From: an uncultured Alistipes sp.
GTDB taxonomy: Bacteria; Bacteroidota; Bacteroidia; Bacteroidales; UBA932
Length of the DNA: 55,324 nucleotides
Assembly (NCBI GenBank): GCA_900550465.1
Contig: URSC01000016.1
Coordinates: forward strand, 1-55,324
Reading direction: 5' to 3'
How positions within the stretch are numbered: position 1 is the stretch's first letter; each line of letters begins with the position of its first letter. The notes beneath the pieces were generated by a model. It worked only from the letters and a program-made list of their open reading frames with translations, was not told the DNA's origin and ran no database searches. Shown piece by piece: positions 37,968 to 46,189 of this stretch. A program made the position numbers and the translations under genes.

Positions 37968-39437
37968 CTATCTGCTGTAATTGGGAGCCTCGCGGGTGAT
38001 GGTCACATCGTGAGGATGACTCTCGGCCATACCGGCGGCGGTGATGCGCACGAAGCGGGCGTTCTTGAGCTCGGCCAGGTTGTGCGCCCCGCAGTAACCC
38101 ATACCTGCACGGAGACCTCCGATAAGCTGGTATACCACCTCGGAGAGAGTACCTTTGTAAGGGACCTGGGCGACAATGCCCTCCGGCACGAGTTTCTTGA
38201 TGTCCTCTTCCATGTCCTGGAAGTAGCGGTCCTTGGAGCCCAGCTGCATGGCCTCGAGCGAGCCCATACCGCGGTAGGACTTGAACTTACGTCCGTTGAG
38301 GATGATGGTCTCTCCGGGAGACTCCTCCACACCTGCGAAGAGCGAGCCGGCCATGATGGTGTCGGCACCGGCGGCCAGGGCCTTGACGATATCGCCCGAG
38401 TAGCGGATACCGCCGTCGGCGATGACGGGGATACCGGAGCCCTTCAGGGCCTCGGCGGCCATCATGACTGCGGAAAGCTGGGGCACGCCCACACCGGCAA
38501 TGATACGGGTGGTGCAGATGGAACCGGGGCCTATGCCGACCTTCACGGCGTCCACTCCGCATTCCTTCAGAGCCTTGGCGGCCTCACCGGTAGCGATGTT
38601 GCCGGCGATGATCTGCAGGTCGGGGAACTTCTGACGGACTGTCTTCAGGACTCTCAGCACACCCTCCGAATGACCGTGGGCGGTGTCGAAGACCAGAGCA
38701 TCGGGCTCGACGCTCATCAGCATCTCCACCTTCTGGACGCTCTCGGAGTTGATGCCCACGGCGGCGGCCACTAGCAGACGGCCCTTGGCATCCTTGCTGG
38801 CGGTGGGATTGTCCTTGATCTTCATGATGTCCTTGTAGGTGATAAGGCCGGCCAGATGACCTTCCTTGTCCACTACCAGGAGTTTCTCGATCTTATAGCG
38901 GCGCAGGAGGTCGGTGGCCTCCTTGAGATTGGTGCCGTCGGTGGTGGTGATCAGGTTCTCCTTGGTCATCACCTCGGACACGGGAGTCTTGGGATTGTCC
39001 TGGAAACGGAGGTCACGGTTGGTTACGATACCGCAGAGCATGCCGCGGGCGTCCACGACGGGTATGCCGCCTATGTGGTTCTCGTGCATGAGCTTGAGGG
39101 CGTCACCGACCGTGGCGTTCTCACGGATGGTCACGGGGTCGTATATCATGCCGTTCTCCGCCCTCTTGACCTTGCGCACCTGCTCCATCTGTACCTCGAT
39201 GGGCATATTCTTGTGTATCACTCCGATACCTCCCTCACGCGCGATGGCTATCGCCAGATCGGCCTCGGTCACGGTATCCATGGCCGCGGACACGATGGGG
39301 GTATGGAGGGATATCTCCCGGGTCAGCTTCGTGGTGATGTCCACCTCGCGGGGCAGCACGTCCGAATGGGCCGGGATAAGGAGGACGTCATCAAAGGTGA
39401 GGCCCTCCACTATAGGTGAGTTGGTGTACATCTGCAT
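37968..39437 (-). CDS. guaB: IMP dehydrogenase
   Basis: This 489-residue enzyme converts IMP to XMP. The catalytic cysteine is near 306 in GPGSICTTR, the flap residues are in the C-terminal third, and two CBS domains (about 95-215) are inserted in the barrel. The N-terminus LTFDDVLLIPA is typical. The start may be M1 or M3. It appears to lead into the envelope-assembly genes on one transcript, 16 bases after a 93-residue conserved gene. Confidence 0.96.
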   Translation of the reverse strand: MQMYTNSPIVEGLTFDDVLLIPAHSDVLPREVDITTKLTREISLHTPIVSAAMDTVTEADLAIAIAREGGIGVIHKNMPIEVQMEQVRKVKRAENGMIYDPVTIRENATVGDALKLMHENHIGGIPVVDARGMLCGIVTNRDLRFQDNPKTPVSEVMTKENLITTTDGTNLKEATDLLRRYKIEKLLVVDKEGHLAGLITYKDIMKIKDNPTASKDAKGRLLVAAAVGINSESVQKVEMLMSVEPDALVFDTAHGHSEGVLRVLKTVRQKFPDLQIIAGNIATGEAAKALKECGVDAVKVGIGPGSICTTRIIAGVGVPQLSAVMMAAEALKGSGIPVIADGGIRYSGDIVKALAAGADTIMAGSLFAGVEESPGETIILNGRKFKSYRGMGSLEAMQLGSKDRYFQDMEEDIKKLVPEGIVAQVPYKGTLSEVVYQLIGGLRAGMGYCGAHNLAELKNARFVRITAAGMAESHPHDVTITREAPNYSR

Positions 39438-39453
39438 AGCGGCCGCTCCTGGA

Positions 39454-39735
39454 TTACTCGGCTTTCTTGGCCACTATTGCACTGAGACTGTCGTATTTTA
39501 CATCGAGAGCGCTGAGCAGCTCGTCGGTGAGGTTGCGGTAATATGCTCTCTTGTCTCCCTCGGGATGGCTGACTCTGGACAGCATCTCGTCCCTGAGGTC
39601 GAGAACTTCGTTGATCAGGCCCACTATCTGCTCGGCCTTCTCATTGTCATTGTGAAAACTCATGCTGATGACTGCGTCAGAAACGAACTCATCCACCATG
39701 TAGTTGATGTCTTTCTTGATAACTCTTAAATTCAT
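39454..39735 (-). CDS. small conserved cytoplasmic protein of unknown function
   Basis: A 93-residue, mostly helical, acidic protein (NDNEKAEQIVGLINEVLDLR and a C-terminal AKKAE). There is no signal peptide or known motif. It reads as a real gene because of its codon use, ATG start, and 16-base spacing to guaB on the same strand. Function unknown. Confidence 0.7.
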   Translation of the reverse strand: MNLRVIKKDINYMVDEFVSDAVISMSFHNDNEKAEQIVGLINEVLDLRDEMLSRVSHPEGDKRAYYRNLTDELLSALDVKYDSLSAIVAKKAE

Positions 39736-39773
39736 GATAATCGCGATTTATAAATTATAAACTGTTAACTTTC

Positions 39774-40736
39774 CTAAAAATACCACGGATGCTTCAGGAC
39801 TGTCACTATCCCCGGCTCAGTGTCCTGATGTCCGAGGATACGGCAGGCCCCCACTATCTTCTTGCCTGTGTAGGAATCGGAACGTCCCGGCAGCAGTGAA
39901 TTGATCCTCACCCGCAGGGACGAATGAATCATCATCCCCTCTCCCATGCAGATGCCCACATGGCTGACACTCCTGCCGCGTGTATCCGTAGCGCTGCGGC
40001 CGAAAAACACCAGGTCACCTGCCTGGAGGTTCCCCATGATATCGCCGGCATCCAGCGCCCCGCCCGTCTCTATCTGCTGGGAAGCGTCCCGCAGAAGAAT
40101 AATACCGTTGAGAAAATAACTCAGTTTCACCAGGCCACTGCAGTCCATGCCTTTAGGGGACAGCCCTCCCCAAAGATAGGGAAATCCTGTGAAAAGCTTG
40201 GCCGTGGAGACTATGTCGTCCCCCGTCGGAGCGGCCGCCTTCTCCATCCATTCCTTCAGCGGAGTCACACTGCCGGCAGGAACAAATCCCTTCCTTCCGT
40301 CCGGCAGGATCACCGGTGTGAAGCCATTCTGCTCAGGAGCATTGTCCTTTTCCAGAATATTGCCCATGACGCAGTCTGAAAGGACTGCCGCCCCTTCCTC
40401 CGGAGCCTCCGTCACCAGTATGAAATAATCCTTGACGATCAGACGCTCCGCCTGCTTCCATTCCTCCAGTCCATCCTCCGAAAACAAAGCGATGTTCTGC
40501 TCCGTAGTCCAGCCCTCATATCCCTCGGGTGTAACGATGGAATACCAGTAACTTTCCTTTCCTGTGACCTCCACAGGAGTGCCCATCATGGCCTGCGAAA
40601 CCGTCTCGGACTGATAATCAGGAGATTTCTTCATATCTGTGACTGACACTGAGACCAGCGCCATGCTCTTCCGGGCCTCCGCGCGGAGCGGGGAGAACAG
40701 GATAAGCGACAGAAATATGAGCAAAACTTTCTTCAT
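39774..40736 (-). CDS. NlpC/P60 (C40) cell-wall hydrolase with SH3 domains
   Basis: A 320-residue exported protein with a signal ending near residue 20. Two bacterial SH3-like regions (about 30-85 and 110-160) precede an NlpC/P60 domain with catalytic C199 (GMDCSGL), H259 (SVSHVGIC) and H271 (MIHSS). It probably cleaves peptidoglycan stem peptides (gamma-D-Glu-diamino acid). It is divergent from the DUF4105 gene over a 45-base gap that carries -7 motifs for both. Confidence 0.9.
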   Translation of the reverse strand: MKKVLLIFLSLILFSPLRAEARKSMALVSVSVTDMKKSPDYQSETVSQAMMGTPVEVTGKESYWYSIVTPEGYEGWTTEQNIALFSEDGLEEWKQAERLIVKDYFILVTEAPEEGAAVLSDCVMGNILEKDNAPEQNGFTPVILPDGRKGFVPAGSVTPLKEWMEKAAAPTGDDIVSTAKLFTGFPYLWGGLSPKGMDCSGLVKLSYFLNGIILLRDASQQIETGGALDAGDIMGNLQAGDLVFFGRSATDTRGRSVSHVGICMGEGMMIHSSLRVRINSLLPGRSDSYTGKKIVGACRILGHQDTEPGIVTVLKHPWYF

Positions 40737-40741
40737 TCCTG

Positions 40742-40749
40742 CAAATATA
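40742..40749 (-). promoter_or_regulatory. -7 element for the NlpC/P60 gene
   Basis: The minus strand reads TATATTTG and ends five bases before the ATG at 40736, giving at most a very short leader. No -33 at 19 bases. Confidence 0.5.
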
Positions 40750-40762
40750 GGCGAGTTTTTCT

Positions 40763-40770
40763 TATTTTTG
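40763..40770 (+). promoter_or_regulatory. -7 element for the DUF4105 operon
   Basis: TATTTTTG matches the consensus and lies 11 bases before the ATG at 40782; only 13 bases separate it from the divergent -7 element. Confidence 0.45.
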
Positions 40771-40781
40771 AAAAATTTATT

Positions 40782-41930
40782 ATGAAACGCTTACTACTTA
40801 CATTTCTTCTGGCGGCTCTGAGCATAGGAGCCACAGCACAGGATTCGCTCAGCATATCCCTTCTCACATGTTCCCAGGGACGGGACATATCATCCGCTTT
40901 CGGACATTCGGCATTGAGGGTCACGGACCACACACACGGACGGGACATGGTATTCAACTACGGGACGTTCAGTTTTCAGGAGCCCGGTTTCATGCTCAAA
41001 TTTCTCAAGGGTGATCTGAAATACTTTCTGTCAGTCAACTCGTTCCAGCAATTCAAGCAGTCCTACGACGCTGCCGGCAGAGGCATCACGGAGCAGCCCC
41101 TCAACCTCACCCGGGAACAGGCCGTCGAGATTTACTTCCTTCTTATCGAGAACTATAAGCCTACCAACAGATACTACCTCTACGACTTCCTGCAGGACAA
41201 CTGCGCCACCCGCATAAGGGATATCTTCGACGCGCATCCCGATTTCAGCATGAAGGACAGCCTTACAGGGATGACCTACCGGGATGAGCTCACCAGACTG
41301 GTAGGAGACCGCCGGTGGATGATGTTCGGAATAGATCTGATTCTCGGAGCCCGGACCGACCGGGAGATTACCGCCAGGGAATCCACATTCCTGCCCGACA
41401 GGCTCTCGCAGGTGCTGACGCGGTACAGCAATGACAGCCTGGACAGCGCCCCTCTGATAACGGTCTCCGACACCATCTCCCGACCGGCACCAGGACCGGG
41501 ACGGGCCGCGGAGATACTGTCCAAGGCCACCGGCCCGTTCGCCGTGTTCTCCCTGCTGTTTGTCCTGTATCTTGTATTCTACCTCAGGAGCGGGAACAAA
41601 TGGAAATTCATGAGCATCTGCTCCACGGTCCTCTACATCATACTGGGCCTCGGCGGCGTGATTATCTGCCTTATGTGGTTCGCGACCAATCATGTCTGGA
41701 CTGCCGACAACTGGAACCTGGTGTGGATGAATCCACTGTTCCTGATTCCTGTCTGCATGCCGAACTGCTGGGCCAAGAACCTGATCATCGATCTGCTGGC
41801 CGCGGTATCTGCTCTGGGACTGATCTGCTCCTGGCTGCTGCCACAGCCGTTCCACCCCGCAGCCGCAGTCATTATCCTGCTCACCGTGCTCATGGCTCTG
41901 AGCCGGAGAGCCATCTACCGCAAATATTAA
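40782..41930 (+). CDS. DUF4105 envelope protein
   Basis: A 382-residue protein with a signal ending ATAQ. The DUF4105 (Lnb-like N-terminal) domain spans about 25-200, with SQGRDISSAFGHSALRV and the cysteine-bearing YYLYDFLQDNCATRIRD. The conserved His and Cys look like a cysteine-type acyl or amide hydrolase/transferase centre. Three to four membrane helices follow (about 245-380). Related domains occur in lipoprotein N-acyltransferase Lnb; the reaction here is not established. It is first of a three-gene operon. Confidence 0.85.
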   Translation: MKRLLLTFLLAALSIGATAQDSLSISLLTCSQGRDISSAFGHSALRVTDHTHGRDMVFNYGTFSFQEPGFMLKFLKGDLKYFLSVNSFQQFKQSYDAAGRGITEQPLNLTREQAVEIYFLLIENYKPTNRYYLYDFLQDNCATRIRDIFDAHPDFSMKDSLTGMTYRDELTRLVGDRRWMMFGIDLILGARTDREITARESTFLPDRLSQVLTRYSNDSLDSAPLITVSDTISRPAPGPGRAAEILSKATGPFAVFSLLFVLYLVFYLRSGNKWKFMSICSTVLYIILGLGGVIICLMWFATNHVWTADNWNLVWMNPLFLIPVCMPNCWAKNLIIDLLAAVSALGLICSWLLPQPFHPAAAVIILLTVLMALSRRAIYRKY

Positions 41931-41944
41931 ACTGTCTTACCATT

Positions 41945-42391
41945 ATGATACTCGACTCACTCAAAAGTTTCGAAAAATACGTCAACCTGCACGCCTCCTT
42001 CGGCAAGGTGCTGGAATTCATCCGCAAGAACGACCTTCACACCCTCTCCGAAGGCAAGCACGTCATCGAGGAGGACAATATCTGGTGCACCGTATCCACC
42101 GCTCAGTGCAAGGACGAGTCCGAATCTCCCCTGGAGGTGCACGACTCCTTCATAGACATCCACGTGGTTCTGGAAGGAACCGAGATTATCGGCTTCCGCG
42201 ACAGGTCCAAGTGCATGGGCGTCAACGTGGACTACAATGCCGAGAAAGACGTGGCCTTCCTCAAGGAAGAGCCCGAGGCCTACATCAGCTACGGGGACGA
42301 CAACATGGTCATCTGCTTCCCCCAGGACTGCCACGCACCCCTTATCGGGGACGGAGAAGTCCGCAAGGCCGTATTCAAGGTCCGGTTCTAG
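41945..42391 (+). CDS. YhcH/YjgK/YiaL family (DUF386) protein
   Basis: This 148-residue cupin-like beta-barrel protein has HDSFIDIHVVLEGTE and the C-terminal CFPQDCHAPLIGDG with putative metal ligands. Relatives include the EbgC beta-galactosidase subunit and sugar-processing YiaL, and a sialic-acid or sugar isomerase-like role has been suggested. The ATG at 41945 gives the family length; the frame upstream of it lies inside DUF4105. Gap to the upstream gene is 14 bases. Confidence 0.85.
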   Translation: MILDSLKSFEKYVNLHASFGKVLEFIRKNDLHTLSEGKHVIEEDNIWCTVSTAQCKDESESPLEVHDSFIDIHVVLEGTEIIGFRDRSKCMGVNVDYNAEKDVAFLKEEPEAYISYGDDNMVICFPQDCHAPLIGDGEVRKAVFKVRF

Positions 42392-42403
42392 ACTGCTTGG
42401 ACC

Positions 42404-43327
42404 GTGGGCAGATACAATTCCTACATAGGCTATTTCAAGAAAACATACGGCGAGCGGCTGCAGAAAGTGGTGGTTGACGCCGGCTTCACCTGCCCCAACC
42501 GGGACGGACTGGTCGGGACCGGCGGCTGCACGTACTGCGACAATGCCGCCTTTCACCCGGGCTACAGTACGGCGGGCATTCCTATTCACGAACAGATCGA
42601 CGAGGGCATCAAGTTTCACAGGGTACGTTACCGCAAGGCGGAGAAATTCCTGGCCTACTTCCAGCCATACTCCAACACATACGCGCCTCTCGAAAGGCTG
42701 CGGGAGGTGTATGAGGAAGCCCTCTCCCACCCACTGGTGGCCGGCATCGTCATTGGTACCCGGCCCGACTGCGTGGACGGGGACAAGCTGGACTACCTGG
42801 CCTCCCTGGCCCGGGATCACGTGGTGGTCATCGAATACGGCATAGAGTCCGTCTACGACCGGACCCTGCAGCGCATAAACCGGGGACATTCTTTCGAGGA
42901 TGCGGTACGCGCCGTGGAAATGACGACCGCCCGGGGACTTACTCAGGGCGCACACTTCATCTTCGGGCTGCCTGGAGAGACGGTCGGGGACATGCTGGCC
43001 TACGCACCTATTATAAATAAGATGTCGCTGCACTCTGTCAAGTTCCATCAGCTGCAGATAGTCCGCGGCACCGCGATGGAGCGGGAGTTCGCCTCGCATC
43101 CCTCCGACTTCGTGACATTCTCCCTGGATGAGTATTTAGATTTCATTGCCGACCTGCTCGAGCGCCTCCGCCCGGACCTGTACATAGAGCGCTTCGCCGG
43201 GGAGGTCCCGCCCCGCTTCGTCAACTCCACCCCATGGGGACTTCTACGCAACACCGAACTGATACGGCTTCTCGAGCAGCGGCTTGAGTCCAGAGACACC
43301 TTGCAAGGCCGCCTCTACGGACAATAA
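42404..43327 (+). CDS. TIGR01212 / YhcC-type radical SAM protein
   Basis: A 307-residue radical SAM enzyme. The cluster cysteines are C30, C42 and C45 (FTCPNRDG and GGCTYCDN), and the SAM-binding IEYGIESVYDRTL is near residues 145-157. I take the GTG at 42404 as start because it gives the usual MxRYN-like opening and there is no in-frame ATG nearby. The family's substrate is unknown. Last gene of the operon, 12 bases after the YhcH-like gene and just before a terminator. Confidence 0.9.
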   Translation: MGRYNSYIGYFKKTYGERLQKVVVDAGFTCPNRDGLVGTGGCTYCDNAAFHPGYSTAGIPIHEQIDEGIKFHRVRYRKAEKFLAYFQPYSNTYAPLERLREVYEEALSHPLVAGIVIGTRPDCVDGDKLDYLASLARDHVVVIEYGIESVYDRTLQRINRGHSFEDAVRAVEMTTARGLTQGAHFIFGLPGETVGDMLAYAPIINKMSLHSVKFHQLQIVRGTAMEREFASHPSDFVTFSLDEYLDFIADLLERLRPDLYIERFAGEVPPRFVNSTPWGLLRNTELIRLLEQRLESRDTLQGRLYGQ

Positions 43328-43360
43328 AAAAACTGACTCATTTGCAGTGAGTCAGTTTTT
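43328..43360. terminator. bidirectional terminator between the radical SAM gene and pnp
   Basis: A 13-bp perfect stem, AAAAACTGACTCA / TGAGTCAGTTTTT with a seven-base loop, flanked by A and T runs on both sides. It serves the plus-strand operon and pnp on the minus strand. Confidence 0.9.
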
Positions 43361-43385
43361 CTTTACTGTATGAGAAGCGGTCTGC

Positions 43386-45632
43386 TTACTTGCGTCCGCC
43401 TCTGTCGCCGTCGCGGCGGGGACCTCTTCCGCGGTCGCCTCCACGGTCACGGCCTCCGCGGCCGCCGCCGTTGGAGCCTCCGTTGAGACGGGGTTTGCGC
43501 TCATGCTCCACCCATCCTTCGGGTGCGGGCAGCAGAGCCCTGCGGGATAGTCTCATCTTGCCGGTCTTCTGGTCGATCTCGAGGAGCTTGACATCCACCT
43601 CGTCACCTACCTGGAGCACGTCCTCCACCTTGTCGACCTTCTTGTAGTCGAGCTCGGAGATGTGCAGCAGGCCTTCCTTGCCGGGCAGTATCTCCACGAA
43701 AGCACCGAACTCGAGGATCGACACTACCTTACCGTGATATGTCTCACCGACCTCAGGCACAGTGGTGATGGCCTTGATGCGGGCCAGAGCGGCGTCCATC
43801 GACTCCTTGTTCTCGCCGAAGATATCGATGATACCCTGGTCGCCCTCCTCGGTGATGGTGATGGTGGTACCGGTAGTCTTCTGGATATCCTGGATAACCT
43901 TGCCGCCGGTGCCGATAACGGCTCCGATAAACTCGGAAGGTATGGTGATCTGCACGATGCGGGGCACATTGGGACGGTACTCGGCACGGGGCTCGGAGAT
44001 GGTTTTCATCATCTCGCCCATGATGTGGGCACGGCCTTCCTTGGCCTGGGCCAGAGCCTGCTCGAGCACCTCGTAGGGCAGTCCGTCCACCTTGATATCC
44101 ATCTGAGTGGCGGTGATGCCGTCCTTGGTTCCGGTCACCTTGAAGTCCATGTCTCCGAGGTGGTCCTCATCGCCGAGGATATCGGAGAGCACCACAAACT
44201 TGCCTGTCTTCTCGTCGGAGATCAGACCCATGGCGATACCGGCTACAGGTTTCTTAATCTTAACACCGCAGTCCATCAGGGCCAGGGTGCCGGCGCAGAC
44301 TGTGGCCATCGAGGACGAGCCGTTGGACTCGAGGATGTCGGATACCACGCGGACTGCGTAAGGATTCTCCTCACCTACGGGCACTACGGGCTTGAGGGCC
44401 CTCCATGCCAGGTTTCCGTGACCGATCTCCCTGCGGCCCACACCCCTCTGAGGCTTGGCCTCGCCGGTAGCATAGGGAGGGAAGTTGTAATGGAGCACGA
44501 ACTGCTGGGTACCCTGCACGAGCACCTCGTCCAGTTCCTTCATGTCCATCTTGGTACCGAGGGTCACAGTCGACAGGGACTGGGTCTCGCCGCGGGTAAA
44601 GATGGCCGAGCCGTGCGCTCCGGGCAGATAGCCCACCTCGCACCAGATCGGGCGGATCTCAGTGGTGCTGCGGCCGTCGAGGCGCACACCCTCATCTATG
44701 ATCATGCGGCGCATGGCCTCTTTCTCCACTGCTCCGTAATATCTGCTTACCATCATGGCCTTCTCCTCTCTCTCCTCCTCGGGGATGGTCTCCATGAACT
44801 CCTCTTTCAGGGCGTCGAAGGCGTCCTCCCTCTCGTGCTTGGCCAGACCGCTCTTGGCGATGGCATAGCACTTGTCATAGCAGTAGTCGTGAACGGCCTT
44901 GCGCAGGTCCTCGTCATTGACCTCGTGGCAGTAGGCCTTCTTCTCCACCTTGCCGAGCTCCACCATCATCTCCTTCTGGACGCGGCACTGCTCCTTGATG
45001 GCCTCGTGGGCACACTTGATGGCCTCGAGCATCTCGGCCTCGCTCACCTCCTTCATCTCGCCCTCCACCATCATGATGTTCTCCTCGGTGGCGGCCACTA
45101 TCAGGTCGATATCGGCGTTGTCCACTGTCTGGAAGGTGGGGTTGATGACGAACTTGCCGTCTATGCGGGCCACTCTCACCTCCGAGATAGGTCCGTGCCA
45201 GGGAATATCGCTCACTGCCAGTGCGGCGGAAGCGGCCAGACCTGCATAACTGTCGGGCATATTCACCTTATCGGCGGAAATCATGATTACATTGACGAAC
45301 ACCTCGGCGTGGAAATCATCGGGGAACAGCGGACGCAGAGCCCTGTCCACCAGCCTTGCCACCAGAATCTCCGAATCCGACGCACGGCCCTCTCTCTTGA
45401 GGAAGCCGCCGGGATAACGGCCTGCAGCAGCATATTTCTCCTTGTACTCCACCGACAGAGGCATGAAGTCCACATCCTCCTTGGCATCCTTGGCACATGT
45501 CACTGTAGCCAGCAGCATCATGCCGCCGACCTTTACGACTACCGAACCGGCCGCCTGCTTGGCGAGTTTGCCGGTCTCGATCTCAACGATCGTTCCATCA
45601 CCCATTGTGATGGTCTTCTTAACTATATTCAT
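43386..45632 (-). CDS. pnp: polyribonucleotide nucleotidyltransferase (PNPase)
   Basis: A 748-residue 3'-5' exoribonuclease. Two RNase PH domains (about 1-235 and 320-550), a KH domain near 560 with GAVIGTGGKVIQDIQ, an S1 domain from about 627 (VVSILEFGAFVEILPGKEG), and an unusually long Gly/Arg-rich tail from about 713 (GGRGGRDRGGDRGRG), probably RNA-binding. It lies downstream of rpsO behind an intrinsic terminator, the same gene order as in many bacteria. Confidence 0.97.
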   Translation of the reverse strand: MNIVKKTITMGDGTIVEIETGKLAKQAAGSVVVKVGGMMLLATVTCAKDAKEDVDFMPLSVEYKEKYAAAGRYPGGFLKREGRASDSEILVARLVDRALRPLFPDDFHAEVFVNVIMISADKVNMPDSYAGLAASAALAVSDIPWHGPISEVRVARIDGKFVINPTFQTVDNADIDLIVAATEENIMMVEGEMKEVSEAEMLEAIKCAHEAIKEQCRVQKEMMVELGKVEKKAYCHEVNDEDLRKAVHDYCYDKCYAIAKSGLAKHEREDAFDALKEEFMETIPEEEREEKAMMVSRYYGAVEKEAMRRMIIDEGVRLDGRSTTEIRPIWCEVGYLPGAHGSAIFTRGETQSLSTVTLGTKMDMKELDEVLVQGTQQFVLHYNFPPYATGEAKPQRGVGRREIGHGNLAWRALKPVVPVGEENPYAVRVVSDILESNGSSSMATVCAGTLALMDCGVKIKKPVAGIAMGLISDEKTGKFVVLSDILGDEDHLGDMDFKVTGTKDGITATQMDIKVDGLPYEVLEQALAQAKEGRAHIMGEMMKTISEPRAEYRPNVPRIVQITIPSEFIGAVIGTGGKVIQDIQKTTGTTITITEEGDQGIIDIFGENKESMDAALARIKAITTVPEVGETYHGKVVSILEFGAFVEILPGKEGLLHISELDYKKVDKVEDVLQVGDEVDVKLLEIDQKTGKMRLSRRALLPAPEGWVEHERKPRLNGGSNGGGRGGRDRGGDRGRGPRRDGDRGGRK

Positions 45633-45684
45633 ATATTCCTTCTAATTGTGTCTGCCGTTATGAGAGCCTGACGCAGGCATCTAA

Positions 45685-45719
45685 GAAAAAGGGGCTGCCC
45701 AGTCTGTCTTGACAACCCC
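45685..45719 (-). terminator. terminator / attenuator between rpsO and pnp
   Basis: The minus strand forms GGGGTTGTC / GGCAGCCCC (9 bp with two G-T pairs) followed by TTTTTC. Readthrough could feed pnp, for which I see no promoter of its own. Confidence 0.75.
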
Positions 45720-45743
45720 GTTTCTCTTACGAGGCCAAAGCGC

Positions 45744-46019
45744 TTACTTACGTAAACCGAGTGCTTTGACAATCTCCCTGTATCTCTCAATATCCTTGGC
45801 CTTCAGGTAGTCGAGGAGGCGACGCCTCTTACCTACAAGACGGAGCAGGGCACGCTGTGTGCCGAAGTCCTTCTTGTTGTTGCGAAGGTGTTCTGTCAGA
45901 TGAGCGATACGGTAGGAAAATAGAGCAATCTGACTCTCTGCCGAGCCGGTGTCCGTATTAGACTTCCCGTATTTAGCGAAAATCTCCTGCTTCTTGTCTG
46001 CTGCAAGATACTCTGCCAT
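45744..46019 (-). CDS. rpsO: 30S ribosomal protein S15
   Basis: A 91-residue protein with the S15 signature around LTEHLRNNKKDFGTQRALLRLVGKRRRLL spread over residues 41-69. It binds 16S rRNA and helps assemble the small subunit. Length is normal. It is driven by a near-perfect promoter and has a small hairpin in its leader that could take part in autogenous control. Confidence 0.98.
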   Translation of the reverse strand: MAEYLAADKKQEIFAKYGKSNTDTGSAESQIALFSYRIAHLTEHLRNNKKDFGTQRALLRLVGKRRRLLDYLKAKDIERYREIVKALGLRK

Positions 46020-46058
46020 AAACCTTTAAATTAAAAAATCCGTTAAACTTATAATTCT

Positions 46059-46073
46059 TCCCCAAAATGGGGT
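46059..46073 (-). other. hairpin in the rpsO 5' leader
   Basis: The minus strand reads CCCCATTTTGGGG, a 4-bp G-C stem with a five-base loop, beginning a few bases after the -7 element. It may protect the mRNA 5' end or act in S15 autoregulation; this is speculative. Confidence 0.4.
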
Positions 46074-46075
46074 TG

Positions 46076-46106
46076 CAAAGATATGCAAATTTTACAAAAT
46101 AGCAAA
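46076..46106 (-). promoter_or_regulatory. rpsO promoter
   Basis: The minus strand has TTTG (46106-46103), exactly 19 bases, then TATCTTTG (46083-46076). The -33 element lies right next to the terminator of barrel gene A. Confidence 0.85.
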
Positions 46107-46109
46107 GAA

Positions 46110-46139
46110 GCCGTACCTAAATTCACATTCGGGTACGGC
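46110..46139 (-). terminator. terminator of cassette A
   Basis: Stem GCCGTACC / GGTACGGC with a 14-base loop, followed on the minus strand by TTCTTTG. It is an identical copy of the hairpin at 49103-49132. Confidence 0.8.
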
Positions 46140-46189
46140 CTCGGAACTAACACATCATTTTATTTATTGATCAGACTGTGGTTGCTTTT

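Noticed and set aside
41600..41944. N-terminal extension of the YhcH-like protein
   Set aside because: It lies inside the DUF4105 gene in another frame, and the ATG at 41945 gives the family length.
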